Part shown: positions 36,301 through 47,600 of the stretch, piece by piece | Position numbering within the stretch: the first letter of the stretch is position 1 | Layout: each line of letters begins with the position of its first letter | Origin: JALONH01 sp046329235 | Lineage (GTDB): Bacteria > Bacteroidota > Bacteroidia > Cytophagales > Cytophagaceae | Reading direction: 5' to 3' | Assembly: GCA_046329235.1 (NCBI GenBank) | Contig: JAXLVA010000001.1 | Coordinates: 1,736,001-1,800,000, forward strand | Length of the DNA: 64,000 nucleotides | The notes under the pieces: model-generated | What the model saw: only the letters and a program-made list of their open reading frames with translations | Databases searched by the model: none | Told to the model about the DNA's origin: nothing | Program-made: the position numbers and the translations under genes

Positions 36301-37823
36301 CCAGAAGTAAAACTATTAGGCCCCGTCCATGCATAAGTTGCTCCCGCTACTGTCCCGGTAGACAAATTCAATGTACCACCTGCGCATAAAGGCGAATTAG
36401 TTGTTATAGTTGGAGTAGAAAGCGAAGATAAAACTGTTGCTGTAACTGGTACTCTAGCACTTTCACATGCTCCCAGAACAGATGACACATAATAGGTTAC
36501 AGTTGTTGAAGTCCAAAATGTATATATACTGGTAGTGTTAACAGGCGAACCACCAGATGCTGCCGTATACCACCTTTGAACTCCTGTAGGAGATCCAAAT
36601 GCTGTTAAAGTAATATTTCCTGATCCACATTGTGCATTATTTGTTACTGTCGGAGGACCTATTGGTCCTGCAGTAACTGCTGTACGAGTTATACTTTCAC
36701 AGTTGCCTACTACAGACGTCACATAATATGTTGTACTCGATGAAATTGTAGGAGTAGTATAAGTAGAATTTGTAGCGCCGGAGATAGAAGTAGCTCCTGA
36801 AGACGCAGTATACCACTGATAGGAAGAAGGTGAATTGTATGCTGTCAAAGTCGAAGTGCCTGAACCACAAAAAGGCGTACTAGATGCGGTTGGTGCGGGA
36901 GGAGGAGCTGCATATACCGTTACTACACTTGAATAAGTAGTACATCCAGACACTATCATCCTTCTTCTGTAATATGTTGTTGCTGACAATCCCGAAGAAC
37001 TATAATTTACAGAATTATTCGTTCCGGAAGCATTAGACCAAGCACTACCAAGCGAAGTTGTACTTTGCCACAAATATGCTGATGATGCTACCGTATTGGC
37101 AGTTATCGTGAATGTAGCTCCGCTACAAGCACCCACTTTAGTTGAAGATGATAAAGTATTATTGTATGCACTACAAAAATCCCTACCTGAACAAGGTCCT
37201 GTAGCGCAATTAAATGGCTCAGTTCCAAACATATTACTATTATTTCCCCCTACCATACTTCCGGTAGTTGTAACATCCCCATCACCTGTGAAAGTAGTAT
37301 TATTCGAAGTACTAATACTACCATTGATAGCTAAAAGCCCATCTACATCAAATCCGGAGTTATTACTCGCTGTAAGGTTGCCATTAATATATAAATCGGT
37401 TCCCGCTCCTACGCCTGTAACTACATTATTACTAAAATTAACATTACCAATAATTGTATCTTTATTTACACCGGAAAAACTAATAGATGTATTATTACTT
37501 ATACTCATCCCTCCGCCTCGAACAGCTAAAGCTCCGTTTACCGTCACTATCGCGTTATTTGACAAACTTAAACCACCAGTTGTAATTATGACTTTGGCAC
37601 CGGGTTCAATAATAAATTGGGCTGAATTACTCAAACTAAATGAACCTGTAAACGTAACGACTGCGCCGCTTTTAATTGTTACGATTGCTGAACCAGACAA
37701 ACTTCCTCCTGTAAACGTGGTATTTGCCGTAATATCAATCGTAGAACTTGTGCTTAGGTACTGTGCATTTGCATTAAAAGCAAATAAAAACAGAAACAAG
37801 AACACTCCGTAGATGTATCTCAT
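33309..37823 (-). CDS. Giant T9SS-type secreted surface protein (1504 aa)
   Basis: The signal peptide is about residues 1-21 (…FNANAQ). A repetitive beta-helix-like N-terminal region follows (SLSGSAIVTIKSGAVVTF). Ig-like units of the CHU_C-associated kind include a tandem pair of nearly identical 93-residue repeats (about 547-733). A WTGNSNSVWNNTGNW segment lies near residue 900, and the shared module near 1073-1240 includes HYFSVPLDGA and FVGNPYPAPINW. The end (GVSVSRTLTQVSSAVYLVRI) resembles a T9SS sorting domain. Likely an extracellular adhesin or matrix protein. It is convergent with the exosortase pair. Confidence 0.87.
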   Translation of the reverse strand: MRYIYGVFLFLFLFAFNANAQYLSTSSTIDITANTTFTGGSLSGSAIVTIKSGAVVTFTGSFSLSNSAQFIIEPGAKVIITTGGLSLSNNAIVTVNGALAVRGGGMSISNNTSISFSGVNKDTIIGNVNFSNNVVTGVGAGTDLYINGNLTASNNSGFDVDGLLAINGSISTSNNTTFTGDGDVTTTGSMVGGNNSNMFGTEPFNCATGPCSGRDFCSAYNNTLSSSTKVGACSGATFTITANTVASSAYLWQSTTSLGSAWSNASGTNNSVNYSSSGLSATTYYRRRMIVSGCTTYSSVVTVYAAPPPAPTASSTPFCGSGTSTLTAYNSPSSYQWYTASSGATSISGATNSTYTTPTISSSTTYYVTSVVGNCESITRTAVTAGPIGPPTVTNNAQCGSGNITLTAFGSPTGVQRWYTAASGGSPVNTTSIYTFWTSTTVTYYVSSVLGACESARVPVTATVLSSLSTPTITTNSPLCAGGTLNLSTGTVAGATYAWTGPNSFTSGAQNPSISPTTTAMSGTYSLTVSASGCTSANATKSVTINTAPAITAQPSTSTQTLCSSATATAISVTATGAGLTYQWYSNTSNSNSGGTIISGATLASYTPSVTGAKYYYCIVSGTCTPAATSNVSGLITINTAPAITAQPSTSTQTLCSSATATAISVTATGAGLSYQWYSNTSNSNSGGTSISGATLASYTPSVTGAKYYYCIVSGTCTPAATSNVSGLITINTVPAAPTAGSNSPVCTGNAINLTASTVSGATYSWTGPNSYTSTTQNPSIASATTAMGGTYSVYSIVSGCTSTAGTVTVTVNTTPSTPSAGSNSPVYEEATINLTASATTPAATSYSWTGPNSFTSSTQNPSITNATIAMGGTYSVTATAANGCTSATGTVVVVVNPLTFSWTGNSNSVWNNTGNWSSGMVPNNTRTVTIPTGRPNYPNLASESGDINNITIQSGASVTIGTGANFTVRGDLTNDGSFTGTGTSRLFLSGSSSGTVSGNSISISNLTMSKSSGSGTLSTTVTVNGAIDLVLGTLNSNGYLILNLDNGYINQGGAGSISGNMTVTRTVSTYRTHYFSVPLDGATVADLTDDAQVFNPTNGMSRLFQYNETTNAWDRITNNVAPLIKGKGYSLYFTAPTVIDITGTYDHSYVHNVTLTNTANTWRFVGNPYPAPINWDAVSGWTKTNLNNAIAFWEGASGQYMYYVAGAGTTAGSLTASSIIPSCVGFWVQTSGTGGATSSLSMTSSVISTTPVVMYRDIDMSNMYSLKLSNGTVTDEAIIRFNDGADPSFEPMVDSKKINNTGTIPSLGSTMLGSTMSINTMPVPTVETEIPLYVKVASNGNYTLTWSNKSNPLYGAQLFLYDKKLGTSTAVVEDVAYTITQSTTDSTNRYVLKLVPAIPITPTTPGTPTTPPQSLTTGTQNALQSSVRVYAKDGKVYVEGVGSGSKEIEGEIITVGGTSLDHFTGVIGEGVSVSRTLTQVSSAVYLVRITSEGQQATYRVVMY
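35626..36183. repeat. Tandem duplication, two 279-bp units inside the 1504-aa gene
   Basis: Units 35626-35904 and 35905-36183 are near-identical and encode two 93-residue Ig-like repeats that differ at only a few residues. The period follows from the recurring AGTATTGATGG boundary. The near-identity suggests recent duplication or ongoing homogenisation. Confidence 0.88.
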
Positions 37824-38236
37824 ATTTAAATATTTAGAAACTTATTATAATATCTTCAACTTTTACTTCTTAAACACTCTAGCTATTGTGAATCTATTCA
37901 TTTCCATAGAAAAAACTCGATTTATCCTCCCATGTAGTGTGTATAAACCAAACGTATAATTACACTCTTCTTTACTAGCACCCAATAAAACCCAACCCTC
38001 GAAATAATTATATTTTATCTCACTCTAAATAACTATTTATAACAATCATTTATATAAAGTTATAAAACTATACTTATCTTCTACGCATTAGTATATTAAT
38101 AGTTAATGAAAATAAATATAATACAATTAAAAACAACTTAAATTATATTATAAATATACTATTTTGAATATTTATAATAAAAAGGCTTCGATAAATATCG
38201 AAGCCTTTTTTATTGGTTGTTATGACTGTTTACTTC
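37824..38236. other. AT-rich intergenic region between two giant genes
   Basis: These 413 bases contain no credible gene. The right end holds a terminator (38179-38210) for the downstream-oriented 997-aa gene. The rest is AT-rich with no clear promoter or repeat that I can name. Confidence 0.6.
38179..38210. terminator. Terminator duplicated from 33250
   Basis: Arms 38179-38193 and 38196-38210 share the core GGCTTCGATA/TATCGAAGCC with the terminator at 33250. It ends the 997-aa gene. Identical sequence extends into the coding region, so it is part of a larger duplication. Confidence 0.87.
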
Positions 38237-41230
38237 TTAATACATCACCACTCGATAGGTAGCTTGTTGACCTTCTGAGGTAATTCTTACTAAATAAACC
38301 GCTGAACTCACTTGGGTTAACGTTCTACTCACAGCTACACCCTCGCCTATCACTCCACTAAAGTGATCTAACGAGGTACCTCCAATGGTAATTATCTCGC
38401 CCTCTATCTCTTTACTTCCAGAGCCTACACCTTCTACATACACCTTACCTTCTTTTGCATATACTCGCACACTTGCTTGTAAGGCATTCTGAGTTCCCGT
38501 AGTTAAACTTTGTGGTGGTGTAGTTGGAATTGTTGGGACAATCGGTGTTGCAGGTACCAACTTCAACACATAACGATTCGTAGAATCGGTTGTTGTTTGT
38601 GTAATATTATACGACTCGTCTTCCACTATCACTGTACTTGTTCCTAACTTCTTATCATACAAGTACAACTGTGCGCCGTACAATGGATTACTCTTATTAC
38701 TCCAATTTAAGGTATAATTCCCATTACTTGGTACTTTTACATACAATGGTATCTCCGTTTCTACCGTTGGTACAGGCATCGTATTTATCGACATCGTTGT
38801 TCCTACCATCGTACTAGCTACACTTGGTATCGTACCTGTATTGTTAATCTTCTTCGAATCTACCATTGGCTCAAACGAAGGATCGGCTGAATCATTGAAG
38901 CGTATAATCGCTTCATCGGTTGAAGTACCATTGCTTAAATTCAATGAATATATATTCGACATATCTATATCTCGATACAACGTCATAGGAACACTTGATC
39001 TAACATTCGATGTCATATTTAATGTTGAGCTCGCTCCTCCTGTTCCTGTGGTCTGTACCCAAAAACCATTCATCGCAGGAATGTATTGGTCTGCTGTCTT
39101 CCCGCCTGCTGTCGTTCCTACTCCGCTTACATAACTGATGTACTGACCGCTACTTCCTTCCCAATAATTCACCGCATTATTCAAATTCGTCTTTGTCCAG
39201 CCACTCGCTGCATCCCAATCTATCGTAGATGGATAAGGATTACCTACAAACTTCCAGGCATTAGCCGTATTGGTAAACGTTACATTATGAACATAACTAT
39301 GATCATACGTACCTGTGATATCCAATACTGTTGGTGTGGTAAAGTACAACGAATATCCTATTCCTTTTATTAAAGGTGCTGTACCGGAGGTAATTCGTGT
39401 CCAAGCATTCGTTGATTCGCTGTACTGAAATAATCTACTCACCCCATTCACTGTGTTGAATACGGAGACATCATCCGTCAAGTCGGCTACCGTTGCTCCA
39501 TCTAATGGCACACTGAAGTAGTGGGTACGTATCGATGAAACCGTACGCGTTACTGTCATATTTCCAGTGATACTGCCTGCCCCTCCTTTATTGATATATC
39601 CATTATCCAAATTTAAAGTCAAATGACCATTCGATACTAATGCCCCTTGGGTTAAGGTGATAGCTCCTGTTACAAGGATATCATCTTGTAATGTCACATT
39701 GGCTCCTGAACTCTTATCGATAGTCAAGTTCCCTAAGGTCATAGTCCCCTCTACATTACCTGAAAAACTTCCACTAAATACAACTGTAGAATTAATATCC
39801 GCTGTAATGGTTCCCTCATTTGTCAACGATTCATAAATCGTTAATGCTCCGCCCGAAGACAAACTAACACTAGCTCCACTTTCAATATAAATCGAATTTA
39901 CCTCCGGCGTTGCTCCTGTTATCACTGGATATCTTGGGCTTCCACTAAATATATTCACCTCTCTAGTCGAATTCGGTACGATATTCGAACTCCAGTTTCC
40001 AGTTGTATTCCAATCTGTATTTACCGCGCCTGTCCAATTAAACGTTGGCGGTGGTGGAGGCGGTAATACAGTCACCGTTACTGTTCCTGCTGTACTAGTA
40101 CATCCATTTACTGTTGCCGTTACACTATATACTCCCGACATCGTAACACTTGCATTCGATATACTCGGATTCTGTGTTGTGGATGTAAAGCCGTCAGGAC
40201 CTGTCCAAGAGTACGATGCCCCACTAATTGTAGAAGCTGTTAAATTAATAACTCCCGCACTATTAACAGGACTATTACTACCTGCCGTTGGAGCAGAGGT
40301 TTGTATTGAGCCTAATACATTAATGGTATTAGAATAACGATTACATTGATTATTTGAAGTTACTTCAACATATACACGATAATATGTTAAGGTTGCCGTT
40401 GCAGTTGCTACGTAAGTAGCATTGGTCGCTCCAGAAATATTTGAATAGTTTGATTGAGCACTGGTACGTTGTTGCCATCTGTATCTATAAGTTAGCGGAT
40501 TGCCGGTTCCTCCTGTTGCATTGGCTGTTAATACTTGCGTGAAACCAATACAACCAGATATGGATGTTGGGGTTACCGACACATTTAAACATCCTACAAG
40601 ACCTCTACCACTACAAGGACCGGAACAATTGACATTGGTCACACCAAAAATGGATCCGCCATTCATAGTGACCATAGAACCTGTCGTGGTAATATCTCCA
40701 TTACCTTCAACATGGGCATTAGAATTCGACCCTTGATAAGTTCCATTAATTTGAATCAATCCATCAGCGACAAATAAAGATCCATTATTAGTTACACTTC
40801 CGTTAATAATAAATGTTGCATCAGGCTCAACTATGATGGTAGCATTTAAGGAACTTATGTTTCCAACGGTCAAGGTATAACCGGAACGAACAATAATCGT
40901 TCCTCCATTAATATTATTACCTCCGCCAAAGGTCACATCAGCATTGATAATTAATATTCCGGTACCCGAATCCATATTCAGAGCTTGAGTTCCCGACGAG
41001 TTAGCATTAAAAGTATACACTCCACCTGAATTAATCTGAACATTAGCATTGATATTCATCGGATGGTTTATTGTAACGGTTTCATTATTGGCTGGAGTTC
41101 CGTTAGGTGACCAATTGGTAGTCGTATTCCAATTACCAGCTTGGTTAGTCACTCGTTGAGCAAAACCTTGCTGAATACCAATTGATAAAAACATCAATAA
41201 ACCCACAAATAACACACGAAGATCTATCAT
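38237..41230 (-). CDS. Large T9SS-type secreted surface protein (997 aa)
   Basis: The signal peptide is about residues 1-24 (…QQGFAQ). The N-terminal part starts NWNTTTNWSPNGTPANNETV and is beta-helix-like. One Ig-like unit carries GSNSPVNSAGVINL. WTGAVNTDWNTTGNW lies near residue 398 and HYFSVPLDGATVADL near 572. The last 90 residues are close to those of the 1504-aa protein. It probably arose by duplication with it, since both share the terminator and 3' end. The likely role is a surface adhesin or matrix protein. Confidence 0.85.
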   Translation of the reverse strand: MIDLRVLFVGLLMFLSIGIQQGFAQRVTNQAGNWNTTTNWSPNGTPANNETVTINHPMNINANVQINSGGVYTFNANSSGTQALNMDSGTGILIINADVTFGGGNNINGGTIIVRSGYTLTVGNISSLNATIIVEPDATFIINGSVTNNGSLFVADGLIQINGTYQGSNSNAHVEGNGDITTTGSMVTMNGGSIFGVTNVNCSGPCSGRGLVGCLNVSVTPTSISGCIGFTQVLTANATGGTGNPLTYRYRWQQRTSAQSNYSNISGATNATYVATATATLTYYRVYVEVTSNNQCNRYSNTINVLGSIQTSAPTAGSNSPVNSAGVINLTASTISGASYSWTGPDGFTSTTQNPSISNASVTMSGVYSVTATVNGCTSTAGTVTVTVLPPPPPPTFNWTGAVNTDWNTTGNWSSNIVPNSTREVNIFSGSPRYPVITGATPEVNSIYIESGASVSLSSGGALTIYESLTNEGTITADINSTVVFSGSFSGNVEGTMTLGNLTIDKSSGANVTLQDDILVTGAITLTQGALVSNGHLTLNLDNGYINKGGAGSITGNMTVTRTVSSIRTHYFSVPLDGATVADLTDDVSVFNTVNGVSRLFQYSESTNAWTRITSGTAPLIKGIGYSLYFTTPTVLDITGTYDHSYVHNVTFTNTANAWKFVGNPYPSTIDWDAASGWTKTNLNNAVNYWEGSSGQYISYVSGVGTTAGGKTADQYIPAMNGFWVQTTGTGGASSTLNMTSNVRSSVPMTLYRDIDMSNIYSLNLSNGTSTDEAIIRFNDSADPSFEPMVDSKKINNTGTIPSVASTMVGTTMSINTMPVPTVETEIPLYVKVPSNGNYTLNWSNKSNPLYGAQLYLYDKKLGTSTVIVEDESYNITQTTTDSTNRYVLKLVPATPIVPTIPTTPPQSLTTGTQNALQASVRVYAKEGKVYVEGVGSGSKEIEGEIITIGGTSLDHFSGVIGEGVAVSRTLTQVSSAVYLVRITSEGQQATYRVVMY

Positions 41231-41647
41231 ATCTACACTTATTTATATCTATAACTAGTTATTAAAAGTTAATTGTTTTTCAACGTTCGGTGAAAAGATA
41301 AAAATCATCCTAATAATCCAACAATTATAACAAAATAAAGATACATAGATATTGTGCTTAAAATGGCTTTGAGCTATAAATTCATTTATAAAAAAGGTAA
41401 TATTTTAGACTAAATAATGTTTTTTATAGACCAAATATAAAATTTAGAAAAATAGAATTAGTATTAAATTGCATTATTATAATATTATTAATAAAAAATT
41501 CAAGAAAAATAAAAAGGTAATTTATCGTATTAATAATTTAATAAAACAGTTATGATCCAGGCTGTTGAAATTAAAATATATAAAAAAGCATCCGAACTTT
41601 AAGTAGTCCGGACACTTTTTCAATTGCCTATATAGTTCATCATACAT
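41231..41647. other. AT-rich intergenic region
   Basis: These 417 bases show no credible gene. The right end carries the terminator of the 2706-aa gene at 41582-41620. The remainder is AT-rich with no promoter that I can match. Confidence 0.6.
41582..41620 (-). terminator. Terminator of the 2706-aa gene
   Basis: The minus-strand RNA folds as GUGUCCGGAC against GUUCGGAUGC with several G-U pairs. The stem is flanked by A and U runs. The wobble pairs form only on the minus strand, which matches the gene's direction. Confidence 0.75.
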
Positions 41648-44600
41648 CTATTGTATTACTACTTTAGATACATAATATCCATCCTTATCGTAAATCCATA
41701 CAAGGTAAACTCCACTTGCCAAACTTGTATTCATCCTTAACTCCATGTTAGTGTTAGTTGATCCACTCCATAACATCACTTCCTCCCCGGCACTAGTTAT
41801 AATCTTCCCAACCAATGCTTCGCCCTCTTGTTTTGACTTTACAACAATAGTTTTTTCAAAACTGTACACAATGTATTTATCTGATTCTTCGCCTATAGCG
41901 ACTCCCGTAGTAATAGTGTTTGGAATCACCTTATAAACTAAACTGAAACGATTAGGATGATCTGTTGTACTTAAAGTTAAAGAAATCCCTTCCCCTACAT
42001 TCATTAAACTCGAAGTTAAGTTTAATGAATCAAAAAGATATACTTGTAAGTTATTACTCACAACCCCTAAATTATTCAATGTCAGAGTATAAAGTCCATT
42101 CACTTTGACAGATATATCTAAAGGTAAAATGGTATCTGATTTAGGCACTTCGAAACTATTAATAACTGATTTCTGCTTATCTGAAAACAGGGTAGAAATA
42201 TTGGCAGCACTATTACCTATATTTAAATATTTATAAGCATCTACATCCGACTCAAATACTGGTGATATTCCCTCATCCATTCGAATAATGGCCTGATCAC
42301 TGACGGTACCATTGCTTAGGGTCAATGATTGAACAATGGAATTTGAGTAAGTTCTGTAGAAGGACTTATTATTTGCAGAACAAGCGTTACGGCTGTAGGT
42401 GATGGTTGCTGTACCTCCTGTTCCATTGGTTTGAACCCAAAATCCATTTACGGATGGGATATATTGATCGGCTGTTTTACCACCAGCAGTAGTTCCCACC
42501 CCGCTATTGTATGTTATATATTGACCTGACAAACCTTCCCAATAATAGATAGCACCATTGATATTGGTTTTAGTCCACCCACTTGCATCCCAATCCATTG
42601 TTATTGGATATGGATTTCCTACAAATTTTGCATTAGTATTGGAATTATCTAATGTTACTGTATGAACATAGGTGTGATCATAAGTTCCTGTGAAGTCCAT
42701 CACCGTTGGCGCTGTAAAGAATAATGAATAACCACGCCCCTTAACTAAAGGAGCTGTTCCGGAAGTTATTCGTACCCAATTATTGATACTTTGTGAATAT
42801 TCAAACAAACGACTCACACCATTTAATGGGTTGAATACTTGTGCATCATCTACTAAGTCGGCAACGGTTACCCCATCTAAAGGAACTGCGAAATAATGGG
42901 TTCTATTGGAAGATACTGTACGAGTAACAGTCATATTACCACTGATGCTACCATTTCCACCACAACCAATTTCTCCACTATCTAAATTTAGAGTTAAGCG
43001 ACCGTTAGAAACTAATGTACCTTGAGTTAAGGTTATTGTATTATTAACAACAACGGTATTGTTTAATGAAACAGAAGCTGGGGTATTTACTGTCAAATTA
43101 TTAAACGTTACATTGCCTGTTACATACTTATTGCCACTACCATTGAATTCAATAGTTCCACCTGTATTCGTAAGAGTTCCACCAACAGTTAATCCTGAGG
43201 TAATACTCAAAATACTTGGATCATTAATTATCATAGAGGCTCCACTCACTACATTCAATGCTTTCAACGATTGATTAGAAGATAATATTGGCATTCTTGG
43301 AGCACCGGATGGAATAGTAACAGAATCCGTTATTACCGGTGGCGTTCCGAATAACCAGTTACTTCCTGTGCTCCATGCTGTACTTGTTGCACCTGTCCAT
43401 ATGTTTCCACAGTCGTTAACGGTTACTAATACACTACCAGGTGCACTAGTACATCCATTGAGTGTAGCCGTTACATTATATGTTCCTGTCATCGAAGCTG
43501 TAGCCGAGGCGATGCTCGGATTTTGAGTGGAGGAACTAAAGCTATTAGGGCCTGTCCAAGAATAACTTGCACCCATAACACTACTTGCTGACAAATTAAT
43601 TGTTGTAGCCCGACATACCGGACTGTTACTACCTACAGTAGGAACAGTAGGAGTTGGTCTAACTAACACAACGGTAGAAGCCGAAGGACTTGTACAACCA
43701 TTAACGGTTGCAGTTACATTATACGTTCCACTCATGGAAGTAGTAGAAGAAGTTCTACTTGGATTCTGAACAGAGGATGTGTAACCGGCCGGACCTGTCC
43801 AAGTATAACTTGCTCCACTTATTAAACTTGCTGTTAAGTTAATCGCATTACCGGAACATACAGGGCTATTACTGCCTGCTGTTGGCGCAGACGGTATTAA
43901 ATTCACTGTTACCGGTAAAGTAGAAGTAGTTCCTGTCAAACATAAATTAGAAGGTGTTACAGTAACATCTCCACTAGTGGAACCCATGGTTACTGTAATA
44001 ATTCGAGTTCCTGCTCCGGATGTAATGGTAGCACCGCTTGGTACAGTCCAAGCATAAGTAGAGGCTCCAACTACGTTAGGTATGGAATAAACTCTATTCG
44101 TTTGATTTTGACAAACAGAAGCCGGTCCTGATATACTTCCTGTGGCACCTAGAGATACTACTGAAACCAGTAATGTTCTAGGGGGAGTAGCACTACCGCA
44201 GGCATTCACAGGAGTCACACTCACATTACCGCTATTACTACCAAATGTAACAGTAATTGAATTAGTACCGTCACCAGATGTAATGATAGAACCACTTGGC
44301 AATCCCCAACTATAGCTAGTTGCATTGGCAGCAGCAGCTATACTATAAACAATACCTGTTTGCCCTGGACACACCGAAGTAGGTCCGCTTATAGTACCTG
44401 CGGCAGATGGTAAAGGATTGATCGTTAAAGGTAGTGTCGTAGCTGAAGCTGCATTCCCGCAACCATTAGTAGGTGTTACGGATATGTTATATGAACCCGC
44501 TGTTGTACTATGGGTAACTGTTATGGAATTCGTATTATTTCCTGCTGTAACATTAGTTCCAGCAGGAAATGACCAAATATAGGAAGTAGCATTAGTTACC

Positions 44601-47600
44601 GCAGCAATACTATAAGTGACACCAAATTGTCCAGGACATACGGATGTTAAACCGGTAATAACTCCAGCCGGCGCAGGTGCTGCCGGACTCACCGTAATTG
44701 CTCTTGAGGAAGTTAATCCAAAACCACAAGCATTCTCCGGACGAACTGTAACATTTCCACTTGTACTTCCAAAAGTTACTGTGATAGCATTCGTTCCGGC
44801 ACCGGATGTGATGATAGAACCTGAAGGTAATGTCCAAGTATAACTTGTTGCATTGGTAACCGCAGCAATAGAATAGGTCACTCCTGTCTGTCCGGAACAT
44901 ACGGTTGTAGAACCAGTGATAGCACCAGCATTATTTGGGTTGGGTTGAACAGTAACGGTAACTACATTAGAGGTTGCTGTTCTTCCACAAGCATCGGTAG
45001 CTACTCGCTGATAATATCTTGTACCTGTTAGTCCCGGAGGAGTAAATGATAAGGTAGGACTATTCGTACCGGTATTTGACCACGGACCGGTAGCAGATGT
45101 TGAAGATACTTGCCACTGATAAGTAATAGTACAACCGGAAGTGGCATTAGCTACAGATGTCAAACCAGCCGGAACCACGTTATCACAAATAGTTTGATTG
45201 GAACCTATAGTGCCAGCAGTTAGTGCAGGCGGTGTAGTAGAAGTAAAGGTGGCAGCCAAAAAGGAGTTTCCATTATTTTCTCCCAAACGAATCTCTACTT
45301 GCGAAGAGGCATTTAGTGTGCCTGTCCAAACATTAGTTCCACCGGCTGTAGCCACTGTAACACCATTGATAATGACAACTACATCATCATCCGCTTGAAC
45401 ACCTATCTGATAAGTACCCGTGACAAAATTAGTTTGCATAAAACGCACACCGAACTGATTATCCCCTACTTGACAACCTGAATAAGAAGCTGCTAGAGAA
45501 GGTCTAGAGGCCACTGCCCATTGTGTTCTGGTATCAAAAGAATAGTTGACCCCGGAAGTATTTGGTTGAGTATAAACACCAAATAAGTTCGCTGGAATAA
45601 AATTATTTCTCGCATTATATACATAAGCATTCCATTGACCATTACCAAAACTCACTGTTGGTGCAGGAGGAACACCTACAGTAACCGTAACAACATTAGA
45701 AAATACCACATTACCACAAGCATCCGTCGCTCTTCTTCTGTAATAAGTAGTAGCCGTGATGGTAGCAGGACTTGGATATGTTGCGGATGTAGCCCCGACT
45801 ATATCTGTATATCCTGAGGTACCAGGTGCTGTGGTTGAAGATTGCCACTGATAAGTAGTATAACAACCACCGGAAGCATTAGCTGTAGAAGTAAAGTCGG
45901 CCGGTGCGTTGCCTGAACAAACAATAGAACTGGTGTTAGCAATAGTACCTGGCACCAAAGGTGTAGGTGTAACAAGAGTAAAAGTTAAACTTCCATAAGA
46001 TGCACTTCCACCCGTATCTGCCCAACGCATCTCTATGGTTGAAGAAGCGTTTAAAGGACCTGTCCAAACATTAGTGACAAGAGCTCCCCAAGAAACACTG
46101 GAATACACTAAAGTACCATTCACATAAAGTGCTCCCGCATCATCCGATATATAGTCTATTCGATACGTTCCGGTAGGGAATCCTTGGCGCATATAGATGA
46201 CACCATGCTGATCTAAATTGGTAGAACAACCGGTATAACCTGAAGCAGCCGAAGGAGTGGAACCTGTAGTCCAACGATTTCTAGAATCATATCCCGGATC
46301 CGAAGCGGAGTATCCATTTTCAACATAAGTACCTCTTAAGATGGTATAATTTACGTCATTATAAGAGTATACATTCCACACATTTGAACCAAAAGCAGGT
46401 GTAATAACAGGCGTACCAATAGTTATAGTGACTACATTGGAAAAAGCAATCTGTCCACAAGCATCTGTAACTCTTCTTCTATAACTGGTAGTTGTTGTAA
46501 TAGCAGTAGGTGTAAAGATAGAACTTGTAGCACCACTTATATCTGTAAAGCCACTTCCACTGTCTATTTGCCATTGATAAGTAGCCACCGAGCAACCTCC
46601 GGATGGAAGCGCTGAAGAAGTGAACGCCGGAGCGGCATCACCCGAACAAACCTGTGAGACACTATTTGCTATGGTACCACCATTCAGTGGGCTTGGTGTA
46701 GTAATAAGAAGAAAATCAAGAGCACCATAAGACCCACCTGCATTTTCAGACCATCTAAATTCAATCGTGGAAGTAGCGCCTAAATTCCCTATCCAAACAC
46801 CATTTAAAGGTGCAGGTGTCCAAGCACCATTATTGTAAACTAAAACACCATCTACATAGATTTGTCCTGGATCGTCATGTAATACGTTCAATGAATAAGT
46901 ACCTGTAGGGAAGCCTTGTCTTTTATATATCACACTATGATTATCTATACCTACCTGACAACCAGTATAGGTGGATGCAGAAGAAGGTGTAGAAGTAGAT
47001 CCCCAATAGGTTTGAGAGTTAAAACTTGGATTAGAAGCAGAAACCCCCGGATCCGTATAGCTACCAAACAAAGAAGCTGGTACATAATTGGATTGGTTAT
47101 ACACATAGGCTATCCAAGAATTATTCCCAAAAATAGCTGGATTGGGAGGAGATGATGGCCCTACCAAGATGGTAATAACATTTGAATAAGCGATATCTCC
47201 ACATGCATCTGTCACTTTTCTTCTAAAATCAGTATTGACCGAAATGGAAGAGGGTGTGTAGGAGGCTGAATTTGCCCCAACAATATCTATATAACCTGTC
47301 CCGTCATCAAATTGCCATTGATAATAGAAGGTACAAGTGCCTGTTCCTGCCACAGTCGAATTTAATGCAGAAGGTGCATTCCCAGGACAAATAGTGGTGG
47401 CTCCACTATTGGCTATAGATCCGCCATTCAGAGGGATTGTAATCGTTGTCGGAACAAATGTTAATTGACCTGCTCCAGGACCTCCATTATTTTTATATTT
47501 AAATTCTACAGTAGATGTGGCACCTAATCTACCTGTCCATACGTTAGTTGCAGAACCATTGTTAATTCTACCATATACCTGCAACCCGTCAATATATAAA

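Noticed and set aside
37096..37812. 238-residue plus-strand frame
   Set aside because: It is antisense to the N-terminal repeats of the 1504-aa gene, and low-complexity Pro/Leu/Val content is typical of such shadows.
44610..44900. 96-residue frame rich in Cys, Tyr and His
   Set aside because: It is a shadow of the 2706-aa gene read in another frame; its composition follows the repeat units.
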